From contig PQWQ01000092.1 in the NCBI GenBank assembly GCA_002943765.1, forward strand, positions 1 to 64,000: a stretch of 64,000 bases of DNA. Reading direction: 5' to 3'. The translations under genes and the position numbers were made by a program. Source of the DNA: Psoroptes ovis. Lineage: Eukaryota > Arthropoda > Arachnida > Sarcoptiformes > Psoroptidae. Shown piece after piece: positions 55,287 to 64,000 of this stretch; position 1 is the first letter of the stretch, and each line of letters starts with the position of its first letter. The notes under the pieces are model-generated. The model searched no databases and had not been told where the DNA came from. It was given only the letters and a program-made list of their open reading frames with translations.

Positions 55287-55385
55287 TGGAGATGGAGGGG
55301 TTTGAACCCTCGACCTTATACATTTTTGTTTACAATTTATATTTTGTATTGCAAAGCACACGCTCTACCGCTGAGCTACATCCCC
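55287..55385 (-). tRNA. tRNA-Ala (TGC) with a 27-nt intron
   Basis: Read on the minus strand the gene begins GGGGATGTAGCTCAGCGGTA and ends GGTTCAAACCCCTCCATCTCCA; the acceptor stem GGGGATG pairs with CATCTCC. The D-stem GCTC/GAGC and T-stem GAGGG/CCCTC are complete. Anticodon loop TTTGCAT has anticodon TGC, and the anticodon stem (TGTGC with GTATA) uses two G-T pairs. A 27-nt AT-rich intron (55323-55349 on the plus strand) sits at the standard position, one base 3' of the anticodon. Mature length is 72 nt before CCA addition. Box A and box B sequences are intact. Confidence 0.92.
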
Positions 55386-56214
55386 ATTATGACTATAAAG
55401 TGGTCATGATTTATTTTGAAAAGATTGTATTAATTATGATGAAGCCATTGTTCGAAATGAATTTATTTTCAATTGATACTTTGAAATGATATCGACTCAT
55501 CAATGACACACCATCAATCACATCCATAGACTTGTTTAAATAGTCATTCAATGCTCATATTCGAGTCATCACAAACAATAGAATTAACATGATGTCCAAC
55601 CATCATCAAATCATATCATCAATAACAAATGTGAGTTTTGATTGTTCATATTTAAATGATTAATATTAATTTTATCTCTTGAATCTCGTTAGGCCTTGTC
55701 CAGAAATCGAATCGAGTAATGCAATCCTTAAGATCAAATCGAACATCTCAGACCAAAAACCAAAGAACCAACACTTTAACATCTTTGATTTTGTGTGTGA
55801 ACAATATGACTTGATTGATTTATATGAAAGTGTTCATTTACCTCAGTGTCATCTCCTTTAATCAAAATTATTCGACATCTCAACAATTGAATCATCAATA
55901 CTGGGTAAGTTAATTTTTATTTATTTATTCAAAACTGACAGTATGACATTGACTGCCCAATCAATTTGTCCTCATTGACTGAGATCAAGTGATAATGATT
56001 AGCAAACAAATTAAACTCTAAATTTTAATCAAAAGCTAAATTAAATTATAGCCAAAAGCTAAAATATGAAATATTAATGATTAATGTATTAATGAATTAA
56101 TCAATCTTTCTCTTATGAAAACAATCAAATGTTGAATCAATGTTTGAAAGTTTATTTGTATTGTATTTGCATCCATATTGACTAGAATGTAGAGGTGATG
56201 AAATAGAGATGATT
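55386..56214. other. Intergenic between tRNA-Ala and HR51
   Basis: AT-rich, with no convincing gene. It includes the expected 3' UTR of the HR51-like gene near 56215. Confidence 0.55.
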
Positions 56215-59200
56215 TTAACATTTGAACATTTGAGTTAATAATTGCTTGATAGTTGTATCTGTACCAATGAAAGTGTATTGTTGTTTAGTTATTAAGTAGT
56301 TTGAATTTATGTTACCAAAGTGAAACTTACTTGCCATTGCTTTCTTAAAATAGATTGATGCTATTTTATCTGCTGGAATGATTTTCAATGATAATAATAA
56401 TAACAATAATTTACCAAATCTACATGCAAACATTGACAATCAATGAATGATTATTATTATGAATTTGAATCCGATCATAAAATTTTTATAATTTGACTCA
56501 CCTAATCGGATTGGTGGTGTTCATGGTGGTGATGTTGTTGTTGTTGTGATTATCATTGACTGAATTTGATTGATTCTTCATGATTTGTTGTTGTTGTTGT
56601 AATAGCATTGTCTGTAATTGATCTTGCATCTGTTCAATTTTCAATACATCTTTCAAACGTCGAGCTTCTATTTTGAATTGAATATAGTAAGTAATATGAT
56701 CATTTATCAAAAGATTCATTCATTTGAAAAAACGAACCTGGTTTGAATAAAGCCAATGCTTTGAGGCAGGCATATTCGGTGGCTGTGACAGCCATCGTTC
56801 TAAATCTTTGATAAATATCATTTAACACACGAATTTCGGCCAAAAAATCATTACTATTCGGTATGTTTTGTGATGAAAATATGGAACAATTTTCCATCGG
56901 CAGACTCCATTGTATTGCATTCAATATGAATATTTCGGTCCATGATTCTTCCAGTAAAACAATTTGATCATTATAACTCATACAATTGAATGATGGGAGA
57001 TTTTTGGTCCATCGAATTGCTGTGAATAAAAGTGCAGCCGATATCTCATAGAATGAATCAGAATTCAAAATAATGTTCGATGATGATGATGGTACATTTG
57101 TCTCGGAAAAATTCAAGCATTGATTAGCGTCTAAATATGAATCGAAATTGGCCGCAAATGATGCATCATTGATCATCATTGATTCTCTGCTTGAATTGCG
57201 ATTTTCTTTTTGAGTTAGGATTGAATTTTTATTCTGATTAGTGAAACTGATTGATTTATTGGCATTTTTGATTCGTTTTTCATTTGGCCGCCATCGTGAA
57301 TCCTGTTCAATTCGATGTTTTGTAATCATTCGTGGATTACTTAAACCAAACACTGCGGCCACAGTGGCAGCAACACCTTCTCGTAATAATCTTTCTGAAT
57401 TGGAATCGGTCAACAAAACTTCTGGCCGTATGGTGGCTGTATTTCGTGGCTGTCGTTCATTTTGTACGGCTGCACAAATGAAAGCATTGGAATGAAAGCC
57501 TTATGAATGACCGATCCGATCTTACCGTCTTTGTTCATTCCCATCGAAATGCATTTCTTCAAACGACACGCTTGACATTGATTACGATGTTGTTTGTCAA
57601 TGATACAGCTGCCGGTGCCAGCTTGACATCTTTGATTGATGAAAATTATCAGTACGAATTATCATTAATCATATTGATTATGCTTAAGAATTTCATTCAA
57701 ACAAACTAATGTTTTTCAAAAGATCTGACCAAAGACACTTACCTGTAAATGAGTTTACGTCGAACGCTTCGTTTGAAAAAGCCCGAACAACCATTACAAG
57801 CCAATATTCCATAATGTTTACCACTGCTTAAATCACCACAAACAACACATAAAAGATTTGATTGAGTTGTTGTTGATGCAGATGATGATTCGGATGAACC
57901 ATTGACAGTCGTTTGTTGTTTGATTTGTTTTTCATTCGGGCTATTTTCACCATTTTTACAATTCATTGATTCATTTTGATTGTTTGAATGTTTACTCGGC
58001 GATTCCGATGAATGACTAGCTCCTGGTTTGATTGATTTTTGGTAAAAATTATTTTGATTATTCACCTGTTTCGATGATTCACCATTTTTTTGATTGAAAT
58101 TCGTATTAATGAGTTTGTCACTGTTGTTATTGTTGTTCCAATTTGACACATTTTGTATCATTGTGTTGTGTATGCGATTGTCAATCGATGTTGTTGTTGC
58201 GTTTGTCGATGATGTTGGTGTTGCGAATGTTAGATTTAACGGATGCAATTGACTAGCGGCAGCCATTGAATGCAATAAACTATTCTGCATATAACTTGTC
58301 ACCAATGATGCGGCCGCTGATTGATTGTTTGGTTTGAATAATGTCGCATTTGTGAATTGCGATCCCATTTGTTGTTGTTGTTGTTGATTTCCATTTGACA
58401 GAAAATTATTAATCGAAAATGGGTTAATAATCGAAGAATTCGAAGGATGATTTGCATTTCCAGCACTGAATGCTGCATTCCTGGCTGCCATCAAACGTTG
58501 TTGATAACTGAAAAACAAATCAGTTGCTGTGCCCAGATTATTGTTGATCATATTGGTACCTATGGCTGGAAAATTGAAATCGAAATCAGTTCCAATAGTC
58601 GTCGAATTAGAGTCGATTGTTGTCGTTAATTTTTTCATTTCTTTGGCCTCTTTCGAACGTTTAAGATCGTTGGCCATAAAAGAATTATTTGATGAGGATA
58701 AATTATTAAAATAACGACCATTCAAATCATTCATCGAATTGATGATCATGTCCGAAGGTTTCGACGATTTTAAAATAGATGGTGATGAAATTGGATTATT
58801 GAAATCTGAATTATTGAATGCTGCTGTGATCAATGGTGAATCCATATCGCATAAATTGGTTGTTGTTGTTGTAGTCGTGTCATTAGCGAATTGATTATGA
58901 ACATCTTGATCATCGGCAACATTACCAGTGTCGAAATCATCATCATCATCATCATTGATGTCATCACAAGAATCAGTTTGTTGACCTAAAAATTCAAAAT
59001 TGAATAGAAATGAATTTGGACCATTGAAAACAATGTTAATTGAAAACAATGCCAAAGCAATCAATTAATGATGATTCTCAGCGGACAAATAGATTGAAAT
59101 TGGAAAGTGTTTTTCAAATTCTTTGAATTTGAAAATTTGAAAATTTCTCATGACTTAAAATAATTTTTTTTTTTTTTTTTTTTTTTGTTTAAACGTGTGT

Positions 59201-59850
59201 GTCATGTGACAACATTATGAAAGTGTGGAATATCATTTAAGAATTAGTGAATATATTGCCGTCTATTAATCTATAATTGTTATTAATACATCCAAACAGT
59301 CATACGAGGCCAAATGGCATACGAACGTACGCACTTTTGCATTCGAGAGAAATGAAATGAAATTTTATGATTAAATTTTTGATTCAAATTAGAAAGAAAG
59401 AAAGAGAGAAAATAATCCGATTGTCCACCATTGCTCATGATAACTGGCTCATAAGCCGATTTGTTTTTGGATGCATTTTGATTGTTATTTTGACAAATAA
59501 ATTTCGCATTTAGTTGAATGGTTCAGATGAATTTGTTCATCTTCGAAAATGATTTTCCATTTTTTTTTTGTTCATGTCACAACAAAGCAATTTGATTTAA
59601 TTGATTTGCCAGATTGATTTAATCTGTGAGAGTAAATTTTTGAATCATTTTGCTTACCTTCATCCAAATGTCTTTGATTTTTGTGTTTTTCATTTTTCAA
59701 ATGTTGATTCCATTCACATGTTGTGGACACATTGTTATCCATTGAATCTGCATTGATATTGTCCATATTTGTCTCATTTTGTTGGTCATCATCATGATGA
59801 TCATTGATATCGATATTTTCGATGGAATCATCATTGTCTTGTTGATCCAT
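56215..59850 (-). CDS. HR51: NR2E3/HR51 (unfulfilled/PNR) nuclear receptor
   Basis: Seven minus-strand exons join in frame: 59658-59850, 57743-58985, 57526-57629, 56738-57469, 56502-56667, 56331-56419 and 56215-56258 (856 aa). The N-terminal half is a disordered Asp/Asn/Gln/Ser region. The DNA-binding domain (about 444-512) spans two exons, with CVVCGDLSSGKHYGILACNG and FFKRSVRRKLIY in the first finger and CQACRLKKCISMGMNKD after. It is followed by AVQNERQPRNTATIRPE, typical of HR51 and PNR. The ligand-binding domain has RWTKNLPSFNCM, DQIVLLEESWTEIFILNAIQ and the final IKQLLTQMFKC, near the C-terminal helix of PNR. In flies HR51 controls neuronal differentiation and clock-neuron function. Confidence 0.96.
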
Positions 59851-62800
59851 TTTGCGTTGTTATTCGCTGCAAGAATGATTGGTAATTTTTGCTGTGTTTT
59901 TGATGATGTTTTGATCGAATCTTTTTGTTTCTGGTTCCCGAAAGGTCATTCAAAACCCGAACAAAGAATCGATTCAAAGAGATGTTTGAAGAATGCGATT
60001 CTCTGATTTGTCCTAGAACCTCCTACAGTCTCTATGTCACATTGAATGAATGAATGAATGCCATTGAATGTTGAAGAGTCAAGATTCATGATTCATTGCT
60101 TTTGTAGTGATAATTTCATGTTTGTTTGTTTGTTTGCTGTTTATTTTTGACCAATCATTGATTCAATACATTTTGAACTATGAATCGACAAAGATCCAGC
60201 CCATCGAGGCTTGTCCGCTTTTAGTGTTTTTTTTTTTCGATAAGAAATGAAATGTTGAATCACAAGTTGTGTGTATGTGTGAATACAAATGCAATATGGC
60301 AATCTAAATGCTTTCATTGTTCACATTTAACATTGATAATATTGACTTTGTTAGCGAGCACCCACCACCACCATCGAATAGCATCAGCTAAAAAGCATCG
60401 AAAAAAAATGCAAAATTCTAAAGTCAATCATTTTCTATGCTCAAAAGCCATGCTACTCTCCACCTCCGAATCACTTTGAAGATTCTTGCCTTTGCGCATC
60501 AAAAAATCAAATTCAGATTTTTGCCCGAAAGATGCTTTGGCAAATAGTGATTGTTATTGTTTGTAAACAAAAATCAATGAATTGAATTTGAGAACAATTA
60601 CAAGTTATGAAAACAATTTAGACAAAATTGTTGGTGTTCAACTCTTTTATTTTTATCCAGAATATTTCGATAATTTTTATGAGAAAAATCAAATGAATCA
60701 ATGATTAAGAATTGAATTTATTGGTTCAAAACAAACATAACATGTGTTTATTTCGTCATTAAAACAAATTAATTGATGAAGATATACACTATTGAATAGA
60801 TAAATGATAATAATAAAATCACAGATGTGTCAAAACTCTAAGAGAATGACACTTGTCATGTTTTGTTTTTTTCCATTGAAAATGTTTGCCTTTTTTTTTG
60901 AATGAATCAATGGAACATGTGTAAAACATTGTGTAGAAGAATAGATTACAATTCTGTTAATTGTTATTTTTCGAATGTAAAATGTCCACACACAAATTGA
61001 CAAATGGTGGATTGACAAAAATTTGAATAACAATTGATTATTGTATTTGTATTTCCCGATTCCAAACCACACACATTGAATCTATTTTTTGATAGTCATA
61101 AATTAAACTATAGACAACTATCAATCTTTGACTGAATACATTTCATTTTGGCCAATTTAATGAAATTACTTTTGAATTGAATGAAAAAACCAAGATTAAT
61201 ACCAACATTGACCATTGTGAAACATTATTTATCAATTTTTTTTTTTTTTGTTTAATATGATTAATCAAACATTTTTTCACTGTGCCCCTGATATGATGCG
61301 TTATAATGATGATTCTATCAATTGTTATCTGTGCACAGAATGAAATGAAACCATTGAAATGTTTGCGACCAGAATTCAAACGAAAAACGATCCATACATA
61401 TTCCCCTCCTTGAATTGCTAATCCTTGGGATTTAGCTGCCTTTTTTTCTTTTTTATTTTTCATTCAAGCACCTGAGACCAGCAGCTTGTTTTCAATTTTC
61501 AATTTGTTAAATGTCACAATGTGCACATTTAATAACGAACGATCAAGAAAAAAAAACTATCTCTTTTTGATATTAATGACAGAGAGTAGAAGACTATCGT
61601 CGTTATCCTATGAAAAAATTGATGATAAAATTGTCAAAATGCAATTGTCATGTAAATGAGCTTCTTTTTTGTTGTTTGTTTTTGTTTATTTGATTCAACC
61701 AAGTAATAAAAAGTGTACGAATAACTTTTTATTTATTTCAATTTGGCATTTCTGTTCGTAATTTTAAGCAGATATGTTTGCATTGATCGAATCAAAATTG
61801 AATTAAATTTTCATTTTGCTTTGCTTAGCATCCCCATTTTGAATGTTTCATTTTGGATTGAAATCAATCAAAATGATTGCTATGATCGATTTATTTAGAA
61901 CTGAAATATTGAATTGAATTCAAACAACAATACTGATGTGATTACATTGATTTTAGCTGGTAATAATGTTTATCATGTTTCTCAATGAGAGCATCAATTT
62001 AATCTGATTTTGGATGATTTTGAGAAGAAATTTTTAAGCTAAAAACAGCGTCGATTTAGGTAAATGCAGGCACGCGTTGAGTGTTTTTAAATGTCAAATC
62101 ATAATGATTGACAAATTCATATGATGAAAATTACATTTAATGACATGTATGTGTTTGGTGTAAAAAGCAAATTAAGAATAAATGTGCATCACGCCTACCA
62201 AATTGTGTCAATTATGCTTTGATCATCATATGTATATAACACAAAATGAAATTGTTGACAGTCATAGTGAACAAAAACGAATGTGTACAATAAACAAACA
62301 AACAAATTATTGATCCATTGCATTTTGAATTGAATTGATGTGAATTATATGTGTTTGAATGTACGAAGTTGTCCGAAAAGTTTTTGCCGATTTTCCAATT
62401 ATTTTCTACGATATAACCGGTAAAAACTTTCCGAACAACCTAATATTTGAACAATAATAATAATAATGATTATGATTATTATGTTAATGGTCATGTTTTT
62501 CTTTTTATCACTGCACAAAAATTTGTCATAACAAATGCAATTTAAATAAAAGATAAAAGATAATGTACATTTTCATTTCATTTAATCTAATAATGATAAT
62601 GATTGAATCACATCATCATCATCATCATCACTGTGTAAAATGATGAAAATTGAATCAAATGACCGAATCGTGCTTTGACTACAATTCATTTATTGTATGT
62701 ATGTGTGTCTGTGTGTGTGTGGTTCCATTTGGTTCATTGAATTAAGTGATGAAAATTGAAAGAATGTCATGTTTTTGTCTGTCAATGTGATGATTGGTAC

Positions 62801-64000
62801 GGAGCCATCATCCATTTGACAAATCATTAAAAATATTCAATTTTATAGAACTGGAACCCGACTGAGAATTGATTCTTTAGAATTTGATTGTTTGTTTGGA
62901 TGCATCAAATTCTCGTTTTGAATCATTTTGAATGTGTTTGAGGCATTAATTTGAATAATGAGCAAGTGATGAAACATACATGAAGTTCATGTTTTTAGTC
63001 AATCGATATATTCCTTTGTGTGTTTGTCGGCAAGTATCAAATTCAATTACAATTAATGTATGATTTTTATTGTGTCAATATTGATTCGATCCTTTGTCAT
63101 AAGGTGGCAGACGATTGTTGTTTTTTTTTATTGCAATTTTCTAAAAACTGACAAATACTTGTAGTTTTATGAATTGATTAGTACTGTTTTAATTTGCAGA
63201 ATGATTGCGAAGAAGCGCAGGTCATTTTGTTGAGAATAGTGTCATTCAAAACTTGTGTGATGATCCACTTGTGCATAGATATTCATTTTAAAAAAATGAA
63301 AACAAATGTTTTGAAAATGAAACCGTTTGTTTGTTTGGGTGTGTATGTCAGACTATTTCAAATATGAATGTGTTTGTATGCGAAATTATGATGATGATGA
63401 TTGGCATAAGAGTATTGAATGATATTCAAATTATATTTGTTGGGTAGTAGTGGTCCATTTCTGACCATTTTTTTAATCAAGCCGAATATATGCAATTTTG
63501 CAAATGAAATGAAAGAGAAAATAATTTGACCGATTTGTGATTGCAGTGTTTCACAGTTATACTGCAGAATAATTGTAGTATTGTTTATACAAGATTAGAG
63601 TTTAATCATCAATCAGTAATGGTTAATAATAATTGACCATTGATCAATCATTGTATAAAGGTAATTTTTTCAATTATGATAATTATCATTGTCTTATCAA
63701 TTGTAAATCAATAATAATCAATTGCAAATCAATAATACATCTTGTGTTTGTGATTTGAATTCAATGTTAGAATGTATATTATTAGACATTATGTTTTCGA
63801 AAAACAAAAATCATTTGATTAACCATTTTTTTTTCTTAAAAGTAATGATTAGATTAAAATATCAGTAAGAATTCAATATGAAACTAATAATTGGAATAGG
63901 TTTTCCCCTTTATCGCATTTGTGTACAGGTTTTATTTTATATGAATGAATTATTAAAAGCAAAATAAGAGATGTTTTTAATAGAATGGCATTGAATGTCT
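59851..64000. other. Intergenic, upstream of HR51
   Basis: About 4.15 kb. The first few hundred bases should hold HR51 5' UTR and promoter. No convincing gene is seen in the rest; one mariner-end palindrome lies at 62364-62443, and GATG, CATC and TG microsatellites occur. Confidence 0.6.
62364..62443. mobile_element. Mariner-end palindrome, copy 20
   Basis: GAAGTTGTCCGAAAAGTTTT ... AAAACTTTCCGAACAACCTAA, TA flanks, centre TCTACGATATAACCGG. Confidence 0.82.

Noticed and set aside
55679..55861. Short frame with a possible upstream exon (ATG near 55590, GTGAGT donor, GTTAG acceptor)
   Set aside because: The candidate upstream exon does not join in the frame that stays open; the joined reading stops after a few codons.

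Overview
The window is nuclear DNA of a small, AT-rich arthropod genome, most likely an acariform (astigmatan, dust-mite-like) mite. The support is the set of animal-specific genes (HR51/PNR nuclear receptor, tachykinin-type receptor, orcokinin precursor, exon-junction factor Mago), very short AT-rich introns (about 60-75 nt) with GTAAGT/GTATGT donors, and low-complexity Asn/Gln/His/Asp-rich proteins. The species assignment is inference; no species-specific marker was tested.

Layout. 1-1737 is a CTATG-based satellite with higher-order periods of 68 and 97 bp. 2.8-4.5 kb holds a CIR1 homologue and, facing it, a small secreted Gly-rich protein that may be a neuropeptide-like precursor. 4.5-10.6 kb is gene-free and carries palindromic miniature elements. 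10.6-14.5 kb is a five-exon orcokinin precursor gene with such elements in its introns. 15.0-15.6 kb is an unrecognised small membrane protein. 17-27.7 kb is a compact cluster: KLHDC10 kelch protein, mitochondrial RNase P nuclease PRORP, TRAP-gamma (SSR3), succinate dehydrogenase B, ribosomal protein eL34, Mago nashi and a delta-9 acyl-CoA desaturase. They lie in convergent/divergent pairs with 80-340 bp between coding regions.

27.7-50.9 kb is almost gene-free. It contains a second satellite patch, two copies of a 318-bp TGACGTA repeat family, a complete BEL/Pao LTR retrotransposon (36169-41335, near-identical LTRs, 6-bp target duplication, uninterrupted 1486-codon gag-pol frame), and a dense series of about 80-bp palindromes with TA duplications resembling mariner ends (20 copies in the window, 10 of them between 44.1 and 49.8 kb). 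50.9-54.4 kb is a five-exon tachykinin/natalisin-type GPCR, 55.3 kb an intron-containing tRNA-Ala(TGC), and 56.2-59.9 kb a seven-exon NR2E3/HR51 nuclear receptor on the minus strand. The last 4 kb is non-coding.

Functionally there are two worlds: a tight housekeeping block (RNA processing, translation and secretion, respiration, lipid desaturation), and neuro-developmental/signalling genes set in long non-coding DNA rich in fold-back elements. The most interesting non-gene signal is the density of near-perfect palindromic miniature elements of two unrelated families, each copy a potential dsRNA hairpin.
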